NCBI GenBank assembly: GCA_020881915.1 | Contig: JAJFPB010000008.1 | Coordinates: forward strand, 620,001-684,000 | From: Paramyrothecium sp. XJ0827 | Lineage: Eukaryota; Ascomycota; Sordariomycetes; Hypocreales; Stachybotryaceae | Direction: 5' to 3' | Length of the DNA stretch: 64,000 nucleotides | Part shown: piece by piece, positions 20,716 to 31,153 of the stretch | How the letters are laid out: every line of letters begins with the position of its first letter | Numbering within the stretch: the stretch's first letter is position 1 | Program-made: the position numbers and the translations under genes | Notes under the pieces: model-generated | Databases searched by the model: none | What the model saw: the letters and a program-made list of their open reading frames with translations, nothing else | What the model was told of the DNA's origin: nothing

Positions 20716-21435
20716 ATGTTCACCAAAGTAGCATCTGCAGTCGTTCTTTATGCGCTCTCGCAAGCGCTCCTTGTTTCTGGTGCAAAGCAAGCTGCTGTAT
20801 GCCCGCTTAGCACAGTCACATCATGCGTCGACATTGGTCCTAGTCCACCCACTCCAACTGCTGGTCAGGACGGATGTGTGACGATCTATATGCCTGAATG
20901 CACGGGTTGCGGTTGTGCGACTTGCAGTCATACTCACGTATTTACCACCACTCTGGATGTCTTTGGCGGGCTCTTCGGTTCCCGTCCCTCAGCATACACA
21001 ATCAAAGAGATCTACCGGGGCATGTCAAGAGCGCCGATCTACCCCCGGCAGACTGGTATACCGCTCGGCTTCACCGTGGCACCCGCAGTGTGCACGACGT
21101 GCGGTTTCCTGCCCTTAACCAAGACCATGACCTATCCCATCGGCGGTAGACCAGTGGCATTCACACCGCCAAGTGTACCAAGGCCGACCAAGCGTGTTGA
21201 GCCTGAGCCCGCACCAAACGCACCATTGATCACCGGTGCCCCAATCCGACTCGTCGCCAGCCAGGAGGACGAACAAGAACAGGAAGAAGCTCAACCTCGA
21301 GGGGAGGATCCAGAACAAGTTCAAGGCTCAACGTCGGACCATGTCGTCGTCGCCGCCGCAACGAGGCCCGATGGGTCAAGCGTAAGGTGGTTGGCCATGA
21401 ATTTGTTAATGCCGCTGGGGTTCTTGTTTTGGTGA
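20716..21435 (+). CDS. Small Cys-rich secreted protein, possibly GPI-anchored
   Basis: Not recognised as a characterised family. Single exon, 239 residues. A signal peptide spans residues 1-22 (VVLYALSQALLVSGA). The mature N-terminal half is Cys-rich, with spacing like CPLSTVTSC, PECTGCGCATC and CTTCGF, so several disulfides are likely. A Pro/Glu-rich linker follows (about 155-205, including EDEQEQEEAQPRGEDPEQ). The extreme C-terminus is hydrophobic (WLAMNLLMPLGFLFW) after small residues, as in GPI-anchor signals. Sits head-to-head with the large repeat protein. A role at the cell wall or as a secreted effector is possible but unproven. Confidence 0.72.
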   Translation: MFTKVASAVVLYALSQALLVSGAKQAAVCPLSTVTSCVDIGPSPPTPTAGQDGCVTIYMPECTGCGCATCSHTHVFTTTLDVFGGLFGSRPSAYTIKEIYRGMSRAPIYPRQTGIPLGFTVAPAVCTTCGFLPLTKTMTYPIGGRPVAFTPPSVPRPTKRVEPEPAPNAPLITGAPIRLVASQEDEQEQEEAQPRGEDPEQVQGSTSDHVVVAAATRPDGSSVRWLAMNLLMPLGFLFW

Positions 21436-23267
21436 TTGGTGGTTGATGAATGGATGATATCCGGTTGTTCACGTTGAATTGATGTCATTGTACATCCTGG
21501 GCTAGTTCGTGTATTTATACTGCCTTTTCACAGCTTTGCACGGGTGATAGAGCGTCATATAAAGATATATTCTCTTCTGAACTTCAATCGGAGACCTTGC
21601 TCTGTCTCTATCTCACTGTTCCTCTGGGCTAAGCTGCTGCGAGAGCTCAGATCGTCGGGTCGTGGTGACAAGGGTGGAGACTATGGGGGACCATGATGAT
21701 TTGACGGAAGTAGCATCATATCTGAGGCAATATCTGTATTCGGGGGTGCCGCTGATTGATTGCCCCGTTCCCCGATTTCGGGGAGATCCAGATGCATTAA
21801 CGCGTTTGAAACACGAGGTTCTCGATCGAATACGCGGGAGGGAAGAGATCGGATTGATGGAACTCGATAAAAAGGGCGTTGGATAACCCCGTACAGTGTG
21901 GGATCTTGGTTGTAAGCAAAAGTCTGATATGTCCCACACTGTGCTTTCTCCCTCGCAAACGCGTATTCCAGAGTCCAGACCTGTACTATGGTCTTCCACG
22001 ACTTTAAAGTCTAATGGATGGCCAATCTATACAATGCTGAGGCAAACCTCATTTTCCCCCCTCTGGTGAATTGTACAATTAACGAGGAGGAGTGCTTTCC
22101 CCTGTTAGACTGTCTTTGAATCCGGAATGATAGCTTCAATTGTCCGCTTAGTCATTCCATGGATCTACACCAAACTCCCTGAACAAGCAGCTTCAAGGGT
22201 TCAGGCATCCCTAATATTTCGCGACGTGGAGATGGCTCCCAACAGATAAGGTTGATTAGGGCATCAACCTTCAGTCTGGCGTTAGAGTAACCGGTTCAGC
22301 CCACACGGGTGCCATATGGAATGAATGCGCGCGGCGCCTACAACGATGCGGTGCTGCGAATGCCAGTGTCGCATTTTGTCAGACGCCTCATGGTGTTTTA
22401 AGTTAACGTCTCGTGTCTCAGCTGGGGGGCCTTAGCCAGAATTCTAAAATTGGTAGGGGAGGCGTTGGCCCACAGTAGGAGCCCGGCCTGCCGAGTGTTA
22501 CTTGGCACCTTGTCAGCCTGGGCTCGTGGCGCAGCCGCCCCAGTGCCCTAACGGACAGTGGCTTTGAGGGCGACTAGTCTCCGGTATTTGGGGGCGCTGC
22601 TGCGGCGGCGGCATATGCTACCTGCTCGGACGAGGTACCTACAGCAGGTACAGTACCTCAGGCTCCTCGACCCCGTTGGCCCAGCGCCCGGCAGCCGCTT
22701 GGAAACGCGTGGCCTATTGCGTCGACGCTCGGCGCACATCCAGCCAACTAGCGCACACGGTTTACCTAGATGCCGGGTTCTGAGTGGGCAGACAGGGCAA
22801 GGGAAAGGTAAACTTCCCGGCCTCCCGTCCCTCTACGAAGGCCCCGTCCACTTTTTGGTGTGCGATGACATGTCAGCCTCTGTATCTGTACCTTCGCTGA
22901 ACTCTTGCTTCTTTTGCTTTCAGCCCTCTGGCTTAGCTCTTTCGTCTCACTGCCTCTCTTTCCTGCGGAACATTCGACCCAAGACCTCCCGGCGGTTCCC
23001 TTCGCTTTCCTTTCTTATTCCAACTTACCTTTCGTTTCCATCCATCTCACAGCGCTGCATTCTCGTTTTTGGGGGGTTACCTGCAGCAGTACGGCGCAGG
23101 CTTTGACGTCAACAGTCGAGCTTCTCAAAACTCACCAGTCGAGCCCCGGCCAACGCCTGATCGGCAAGCGAACGAAATAAACAACTGTCTAGGCTGCTGA
23201 TTGAAACCTTCCTCTGCCACTCACCCCTCGGCCATCAACCCCGGCGCTGGGCTCCCGAGCAAAGACA
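21436..23267. other. Intergenic region, no recognised gene
   Basis: 1.8 kb. A frame at 22558-23106 is open by composition only. The last 350 bp are strongly pyrimidine-rich (about 22880-23060) and probably form the promoter and leader of the MARVEL gene. Confidence 0.5.
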
Positions 23268-24262
23268 ATGGCCCTCTTCGAGATCGATCCGATACTCCTC
23301 CCCAAATTGAAGTTGGGGCTGCACGGGGCTCAAATCCTCCTCTCCTTCGTTGTTTGGTGCTTGGAGATTGCCGTGTTCCGTGCAAAGGACGCAAGGATCA
23401 CAGGAAACAATGGCTGGACATTCGCAGTGGTGAGTTCTCGTGCCCCTTGCGATGCTTTACATTGCGATTTTGTCCACGTAACCAAGAAAGACTTGCTGGC
23501 TAACGAAATTTTGCGCAGTGCTTTATCTCGGTCCTGGCTTGGATCTATCTCATCATGACCCCACGCTTTGAGAGGACTCGCCGGTTCGCTCAACCGCACG
23601 CCATGCTTTGCGTCGACGTCCTTTTCACGATTATCTGGCTGTCGGCTTTTGCCACACAGGCCGCTTACAACACGGCGAACCACTGCGGCCAGGCCTGCAA
23701 CTTGAGCAAGGCTATCGTCGGGTTGGGTGTCTTCATCACGTAAGTTCAGCCCTGCGTCGAACGCGGTCTATTGGCTTTGCGCTTACAGCTTCCCAGTCTT
23801 CTCTTCGCCGGTACAAGTTTCCTCAGCGGTTACACCCTGCAGTACTACAACTTCAACGGAAACCTGCCCGGCTACGATGCTCGCAAACTCCGCACTGGAG
23901 GCGACAACATCGACCCCGACAAGGCCGCCTTCTCCATGGCTCCGCATGATGACGAGGCGTACGAGAGAGTTAACATGGACGACCAGGATCACCACGCCAC
24001 CAACAGCGCCTACGCTGGAGACAGCTACGACCACAATTACGGGTCCTCGAACCCTTACAGTGCCGACGATGATGACCCGATGCGCTACGGAGCGCAGCCC
24101 CCCAGGAACAACACCATGTTCGATAGCGAGACGGAGTACAACCCCGGAATCAGCGCCTCGACGTTTCAACCGCCGCATGCTTCCCAGAGCACATATGATG
24201 ATGGTACGGCCCAGTTTCCCGCAGGAAACTATGACCGAGTTCCGGCGATGAACAGGATGTAA
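23268..24262 (+). CDS. MARVEL-domain integral membrane protein
   Basis: Four-helix membrane protein of a family linked to membrane apposition and plasma-membrane or vesicle organisation in fungi; exact role unknown. Exons 23268-23429, 23519-23739 and 23797-24262 give 282 residues. Hydrophobic segments lie at about 15-37, 55-68, 80-98 and 113-140. A conserved charged TPRFERTRRF loop lies between helices 2 and 3, and NHCGQACNL in the extracellular loop has a likely disulfide. The last intron uses the second of two nearby acceptors (CCCAG at 23792-23796): only that one keeps the frame into LLFAGTSFLSG. The C-terminal 130 residues are a polar, Asp/Tyr/Asn-rich cytosolic tail. Convergent with NOP16. 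Confidence 0.82.
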
Positions 24263-24584
24263 AACGCCAAGGCTCGTACGGAAATTTTGTGACATATTCG
24301 AGGACGGTGGCAGAATATGATCAATGGGGTAACTCTACACGTCAACATGTCTTTTCTGGGAGGATACTCGGTGTTCAAGGCGTCAAGTTCATCATCGCGA
24401 ATGGGCATTCGTAGTTTCAAGTTATGAACTTTATATAGATTTTGTGGCATCGACCGATATATATCCTTGTTTATGTTTCAAAACAGATGAGAGTTTCCTC
24501 AATGAAGTCCACAACCACAACTCCGTAACGCCGCACAGATATGCCTTGCCTTCAGCTGCAGTTCGTTTCCCGTCCCTCCGATTC
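24263..24584. other. Intergenic 3' region between convergent MARVEL and NOP16 genes
   Basis: 322 bp; both genes end here. No gene or clear terminator motif beyond AT-rich patches. Confidence 0.5.
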
Positions 24585-25335
24585 TTAAGCAACGCTGGTC
24601 TTCATCTTCTTGATACGCCTTCTGAGGTCCGCGGCCGTCTGCTGCATGGGGTTCAGCTTGATGTCCCTCGCCATGGCGGCCGTGTCGTCGCCGTGCTTGG
24701 CCACCAGCCGCTGCAGCCACTCCTGCTCCTGCTCGCTCTGGGTCCTCGGCCTCTTCTCGACGGGCTGCCTCGACTCCTCGATCAGCGACTTGACGACGTC
24801 GGTGGTCTCGCCCTCGTCGACGATGCCGCCCCACTCGGGCGCGTCGTCCAGGTCCTCGTCCTCGTCCTCGTCCTCGGAGGCCGAGTCCAGGGCGCTGAGC
24901 GGGTCGTTGAGCGGGTTGCGGGCGCCGCCGCCGCGGTGGATGACGCGGACGATGTTGCCGTCCTCGTCGCGCTCGACCCTGGCCTCGGAGATGATGCTCT
25001 GCTCGACGGTGCTGATGGCGAAGGGGTCGCGCTTGTTCGACCTGACGGTGGTGGTCTTGTCGTGGAGGAGGGTCTCGGTGCCGCCGGCGGGCTTGCGGAG
25101 GCGGGCGACGAGACCGAGGCGGCGGTAGTTCTGGGCGAGCGTCTCCTTCTTATCCCTGCAGTAAGAGTCGCTGTCAACAAGTGCGCGGTCAAAGATTCTC
25201 GAATGATTCCTCGACATACCAGTTCTTTGCAATGACGCTGTTGCCACGGGGGTTGAGCACCTTCTTGTGCTGGTTGCTCTGCCGGATGGGCTGGCGTCCC
25301 GAGCGGCGCTTCTTCTTCTGCAGATCACGACCCAT
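24585..25335 (-). CDS. NOP16: Nucleolar protein 16 (Nop16), 60S ribosome biogenesis factor
   Basis: Nucleolar factor needed for assembly of the large ribosomal subunit. Exons 25335-25220 and 25155-24585 give 228 residues, close to yeast Nop16 (231). The N-terminus is strongly basic (MGRDLQKKKRRSGRQPIRQ). The splice reconstitutes the family block VIAKNWDKKETLAQNYRRLGL across TG|G. The middle contains an acidic stretch (SEDEDEDEDLDD), and the C-terminus has the conserved NPMQQTAADLRRRIKKM. Starting at the ATG at 25335 gives the expected family start; frames further upstream are not protein-like. Lies in tandem with the FAD oxidoreductase gene. Confidence 0.92.
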
Positions 25336-25730
25336 GGCGAATTGTAATGTCGTCGGGCGGGCAATGAGAGGTTGAGGATAGGAAAGTGTAGAGCGGTCGA
25401 CACCTTGGGATTTAGGACGTTTGCCCGCCAAAATTTCTGACCGCAATCCGTTATCGATAAGGGGACCCACACTAGACCAGAAGGAGTTCCAGGGTTGGGG
25501 TTATAGTACGATGGCACTGTTGGGTTGAGACATGATGACAATTGTTGTGATTATGATTACGATGCAAAAACAAGTTCGCTGTTGTTGTTGTTGTTGCTGG
25601 CATATAAGATCAATAGCATTTGGTCATCTATTATGTTGTCGTTGCGTTGCGTTGCACATCCCCGTCGTCCCTTTGCCGTGTAATTGAGACACCTTTTCCT
25701 TTGTGCTTTCTCTACTATCCAAGCCCGCAT
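25336..25730. other. Intergenic region with (GTT)n microsatellite
   Basis: 395 bp between tandem minus-strand genes. It contains a short GTT/TTG trinucleotide run at about 25581-25596. Holds the NOP16 promoter; no further gene. Confidence 0.5.
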
Positions 25731-27148
25731 CTAAACCTTGAACTTCCGTGGGTCCAGGTTGTCAACGTTGGCGCTCTTCGCGGCGCCGTCAAAGATGAAC
25801 TCCGACATGAGCTTCCCGGTGGCGGGGCCGTTCTGGATGCCCCAGCACGTGTGCCCGGCAGCTACCCACAGGCCGGCCACGGTCGTCGCGCCCACCAACG
25901 GCCCGCTCTCCTTGCCAAACCTGATGTGCTGCGGGAGGTAGCAGGCCTGTTTTGTCTTTATGGGAGCGGAGGCCAGGACGGGGCTGATTGTGCCGAGGTA
26001 GGCGATGATGTCGTCGCACTGCGCCTCGTCAAACTGCACTTCGTCTGCCGTCTCGGGGAGCGCGATCAGGGTGTCTGGTTCGCCTGTTATACTAGTTAGC
26101 CACGTGCATGAGTAATAATGCGTCTAGGTGATTGACTTGCCGCATGCATATACTTCGCCAAACGGTCGAGCATATACTTCCGGGTCTACCCTCCCTTTGT
26201 GTCTTCGCTTTTGGCCCATCGCCGCTCGGTGTGCGGGGATGAAGTCGCTTGGCAGCTCGATGTCCGTGAAGACGGCAAATGGGCTGACCTTTGCTTCATA
26301 CACTACGCTGTGAGCTCTCAGTCCCTCCACCTTGGCGCGAGGTAGGACTCTCCCCGTCCATGGACCGGCGGCAACCACAATGTCTGTCACATTGTCGATT
26401 GTCTTGGTCTTGCCGGTTTCTCGGTCCAAGTATTCGACTCCCTCCACGCCCGACTTGGACGTTTTCAGTTTGGTCACTTTTGCTCGTGTTCTCAAGTCTA
26501 TGCCGCCCTGTACGGCCAGCTCACCAATGGAGCTTGTGAAGTGATACGGATGGACTTGAGCTGTCTCTGTCCGGCCCGGGGCGCCCATCTCAGCCCACTC
26601 CGTGACGGAGCTTCTGTCCACCCAGTCTAGTGCCGGCGGGAGGTTGCCAGTCTCTAGGAGCTCCTTGGCGGCGTCGTCTTGCTTCGGCAGCTTCTCCCAG
26701 GCCTTGCCCGTCTCCTTCATGTCCCGAAGCTGCGCAAGCCTGTTCTTGGACACAACGGCTTCGATGCTACCGCAGGTCAACGTCCTGTAGCCCCATTTCT
26801 GAGCACCATCATGCTCGGCGGCTAGTTCAGCATGCAGCCGGTACGACAACGGGACCAGGCAAGCGGGATATGCCCACCGGGCGAGCAGGCCGCCTGCCTT
26901 GCCGGAGGCCCCAGAGGCAATGGACGGGGCCGCCTCTAGGAGAGTGATGGTGTGGATAGCAGGGTTGAACTTGGGATGGCGAGTTAGATAGTAGGCGGTC
27001 GTGCAACCAATGATACCACCGCCTGGGTATGTGTTAGAAGCCATGTTCGTGACCCCATCTTGGCTTGGCACAAGACGTGGCAATCATTGCCAAAGGCGGT
27101 TGGGTGTGTCGACATACCTACGATCACGATATTACGCCTGCCGTCCAT
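25731..27148 (-). CDS. FAD-dependent oxidoreductase, DAO family (Tda3-like)
   Basis: Glycine/D-amino-acid-oxidase-fold flavoprotein; yeast Tda3 is a distant counterpart with a role around endosomes, substrate unknown. Exons 27148-27118, 27022-26141 and 26083-25731 give 421 residues. The dinucleotide-binding motif is assembled only after splicing: MDGRRNIVIV joined to GGGIIGCTTAYYL. Further DAO features are the SGKAGGLLARWAYP block, the VTDIVVAAGPWTG strand before the second FAD contact, and the C-terminal VAAGHTCWGIQNGPATGKLMSE, which binds the FAD diphosphate. The second intron (26084-26140, 57 nt) has a GC donor (G|GCAAGT). Only this donor preserves phase with the acceptor at 26084-26085, and a GCTAAC branch site is present. 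Confidence 0.86.
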
Positions 27149-28659
27149 GTTCTACTTCCTAGGGCCCTTGATATCTGTTCTCGCTCAATGGTGTTGAGAG
27201 GTAGGGAAGGAGGATGGATGTACGTGGGGGTAGGTCTGGGATTGGCTGGATGACGCAAGCGGGGTTCGCGAGGTTCAAGATGTCTCTGATAGTGTACCAG
27301 CGATACGATGCGACTAAAGACAAGGCGGAGATGGGGGCTGGCACGGTTTGGAAATACGACACGTCGTAGAATCCTAGATCGAGGTACGTCTTACCTTAAT
27401 TTGAGTGGCAAACAACATCGGGGAGCAAACCGCTGGAATTGCAGGCCTCGGTTTGTAAAAATTCATTGGTAACGCCACCGCGAGATACTCCGCTGCGGGT
27501 GTTGGCGGGGATGTTGCTGTTCCATTACATGTTTAGAACCACCCACGCCTGTTGAGTGCGAGAAGATGCAAAGCGTCGTGCCGTGCCAATTGGCCAAATG
27601 TGCAAATCATGGGTATTTGTGAAGGCGAATGCAAGACGTATATCAGTGGTTCTCGGGTTCGACTTACAGTCCGGCGCCCGAACACGATCAGGTGCAACTT
27701 CCCCCCGGACCGACCCATTCCTTGAGCTGCCACGCCGATATTTGTCATCAAGCGGCAGACACTACTAATAAAGCCGGGTACCGATCGCTGTCGCGAAACG
27801 TGATGTAGCGCCGGATGCTGCCGCCTCGCCGTTCTGGCAAACCGAGGCAAGGTGAAACAGCGCGGTCCAACGGCCTGCTTTGGTCCAAGAGGAAGAACAG
27901 AAAAGAAATTGTTTGTCTCATGGTGCACCGGTGCTGTCTTGGCATTCCAGCCGCAAGATCGTGGATACCGGCCGAGTTCCAGAAAGCACTCTCGGAGAGC
28001 TTCCTTGCGCAGCACAGGGACAAAAGGCAAGGTACCCAGGTACGTTCCTAGTCCCGGCATGAACCATGACGGGCCCCACCATCCACAGCAACGCAACGCG
28101 AGGGCCGTACCTTAGTGACCTCGCCTCCTCCATCTGCTTGTCAATCCTGCATGCACTCGTAATTAATTGCTCTGCATCCTGCCGAGGCTCAGTCCAAGCG
28201 GTGGTCGAACATGCTGCCACGGTCAATCAGCCCACGGGGCCTTCCCAGCGCTCTCACATGCGCGCGAGCAGCGTGCGAGGCGACGACGCCCGCGAACCCG
28301 AAACAGTGCCGGTCCCAGCATGCCCTCCCATGGCTGGGTCCAAGTGGGCGGAGGTACCTGAGCAGAGCTACCGCCAGCGTGAGTAGCCGGGAGCTCCAGA
28401 GGGGGTAAGTACCTTGCCTTAGCTACCGATGCGCTCCGTGTGTCAAGGTTGAGCTTCATCGGATGCGCGGGCTCTACCTTTTACCTCGCCTTGCCTTGCC
28501 TTGCCTTACTAGCCTGTATTTGTATTGACCACTGCTTGTCTTCAAAGTGTGCCTCGGTTTCCTTGCCGAACCGCAAACTCTCCTCTTGCATCTCAAAACC
28601 GTCCTTCTCAGCAGCCATTATCTGCCACTCGATTCTACTCGCTGTTCTCATCCCCCAAA
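27149..28659. other. Intergenic region, no recognised gene
   Basis: 1.5 kb between divergent genes. Open frames such as 27533-28096 on the minus strand are not protein-like. A short CTTGC repeat (TTGCCTTGCCTTGCCTT, about 28489-28506) lies in the leader of the peroxidase gene. A TTCGACT near 27660 resembles a tRNA B box but has no partner A box. Confidence 0.5.
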
Positions 28660-29289
28660 ATGACGTCCGCTTCGACCTTTTACGACTTCAAGCCGCTTGA
28701 CAGTATGCCCCTCCCCCTCGCCCTCACCCTCCTCTCCACTCCCCACCCCTTATCGCGCTTCGGCGCAAATCGTCCACACACTTGCGCCGCATGCTGACTT
28801 CATTTTCTTTCCTTGCACACAGAGCGCGGCCAGGAGCACCCCCTCAGCGAGTACAAGGGCAAGGTCGTCCTCGTCGTGAACACTGCGTCCAAGTGCGGCT
28901 TCACACCCCAGTACGCCGGCCTCGAGACCCTCTACAAGAAGTTGACGGAGAAGCACCCCGGCGAGTTCGTCGTCCTCGGTTTCCCCTGCAACCAGTTCGG
29001 TAGCCAGGAGCCCGGCACCGACGATGAGGTCCAGAACTTCTGCCAGGTCAACTACGGCGTCTCCTTCCCCATCATGAAGAAGACGGACGTCAACGGAGAC
29101 AAGGCCGAGCCCCTGTTCACCTGGCTCAAGGAGGAGAAGCCGGGCCTGATGGGCCTGAAGCGCGTGAAGTGGAACTTTGAGAAGTTCCTGGTCGGCCGCG
29201 ACGGCAAGGTCAAGAACCGCTGGGCCAGCACCACCAAGCCTGAGGCCTTGGAGCAGGCCATTCTGGAAGAAATCAACAACAAGGCTTAG
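28660..29289 (+). CDS. Glutathione peroxidase-like thiol peroxidase (Gpx3/Hyr1 type)
   Basis: Reduces hydrogen and lipid hydroperoxides, usually with thioredoxin; the yeast homologue Gpx3 also acts as the peroxide sensor for Yap1. Exons 28660-28702 and 28823-29289 give 169 residues, the usual length for the Cys-type enzyme. Peroxidatic Cys39 sits in NTASKCGFTPQYAG. The second conserved block is FPCNQFGSQEPG (Cys70). The resolving Cys is Cys88 in FCQVNYGVSFPIM. The Trp/Asn active-site pair is in KWNFEKFLV. It uses Cys, not selenocysteine. The intron falls after residue 14 (A|AG Lys codon). Confidence 0.94.
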
Positions 29290-31153
29290 GTTCCAGGGCA
29301 TGGGCCGAGGCATGTCGGTTGGAAGAGGAGCGCAGCAGGCGCGTAATCTTGCTGTTACGCCATTGACGCAATGCGACGTTTTGTTTTCGTCAAACGGGTT
29401 CTGGGAGGACGAGCAGTAATTATACCACACATTTATAACAATAATTCATTGTCACTGCGACGAGTTAATAAAGGATGAGTTGTATTATTTGCATTACCTA
29501 GCATCCAAGTCTCCCGTGCAAGCCTTAATGTTAGTGTTCCATGCGATGCTCCCAACCACGCACAATGTAGCGAGTTACACACACCGGACGACCGCTAGCT
29601 TTGGTACAGTAAAATTTGTAACAGCTATGGCGGCTTCTAAGGCTTTCAAAGACATAGTTTCCAGTGTCGGACATTTGATTTGGCGGGTAGCAACTTGCGC
29701 CGTCACAATTCAGATTGATGTTGCAAGGTGTAGGGTACGTGACAATGACAGATTAGAATGGACGGCCGGCCAACTATGCGAAGAGTTACCTCCATTGGGT
29801 ATTATGGCTTATTTTTTTCTTCTTCATTTAGTTGTATAGTGTATCTCTCGGTATTTCCAATTTCAGACACAATTTGCTGATCATTGTTTGTCCTGGGGCA
29901 GTGACAGTCCTTACATGGGGGTAATGGTTGTGAATTGTCCGTGAAACAATGTGAGCAAGTCTCCTCAATCATCAGTAGGAGATAGTTAACGAGCTGTTCG
30001 TAGTGAATTATGATGGGCTCATCGCTGCTTGATGCTGTTCCAATTAGCACTCGAAATGCACCATGAACCAACCAAACCCCAGATGAACTTCAAGAACTAG
30101 GAGATAGACGAATAGATATCGAAGAGAACATGCTCGTATAAGAAACATGATGGGTCAAGACGTCTTTGTACTGCGCTCTGGGATGACAGTCTTACGCTGA
30201 GCTTGTTACAATGGTGTCGGAGCAACTCTTCAAGTGCCCGCCTGAGTGACATGAAGGCAGCAACCCGTCTTGATCCGCGAGAAATTGGCCATCCTTTAGA
30301 AGCTGTGGAAAATAAGCCTTTGGCGCTAGCGAACCGAGAGATTTTATGCTAACTCGTAGAATCAAATAAGGAACATATCATATCATAAAGCTCCTCCCTC
30401 GCGCTGTGCGACAGAGAAAATGATGCAAATGCTGTAGCCAGCTTGCATATTGTCAACTAAGCCAACTCGTTACCTTCATTCACCTGAGATTGAACCATCC
30501 ACGCTTACTTGCCAAGCTTGAATCGAAAAGTGCTTGACAGTGGGCAAGAAAGCCAAGGAGAGCCGTTACGATATCACAACCCAACTTCCTTAGCTCGACT
30601 CCTAACCTTCGGGGATCTGGCCGACGAAGAACATGTTGTGCCCCCCCCTGTTGCTGCATAATTTCTAATTCATAACCCCAAAACTTGAACATGAAAGCAG
30701 TATGTGAACGATAGAACGACTCAGAGTCGAGCAAGCAGATACCTTCTGCAATCCAGTACCCTTAGTGCGGAGGAAGGGTTATTATATTAGTCTATTTCCT
30801 AACCTTACCTACCTACCCCAAAATTTATACTCTACTCATAGGAATATACAGGTAATAAGGCTTTAATATGTAAATTAGTATCCCTTGTTAGTTTGCTATT
30901 AAAGATTGGTTGTTTATTAATAAGAGAAAAAGCAATTTTTTAGCAACTTAGAAGCCCTACCCTGTAGTTAGAGGTAACGGCACAGGTTTACCAAAACAGG
31001 TACTATACTAGCATGCCTCAGCTTAACTACACCAGCCTCAATAGCACCTTTATGAATACGGCCTTAATGGCATATTTAGAGACACTCTCGAATTAATCAC
31101 GTAAATTATGAGTTTACTTTATTTCTAATAGCAAGAAACCCATTACGAATCTT
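29290..31153. other. Gene-poor region ending in an AT-rich stretch
   Basis: 1.86 kb without a recognised gene. The right part, about 30760-31150, is visibly AT-rich and poor in CpG (about six CpG in 400 bp), with many TTA/TAA words, unlike the flanks. It may be a relic of repeat-induced point mutation or simply AT-rich spacer. No terminal repeats or transposase remnants could be picked out by eye. Confidence 0.5.

Noticed and set aside
27640..27690. Possible tRNA (GGTTCGACT resembling a B box)
   Set aside because: No A box at the right distance and no foldable acceptor stem seen.
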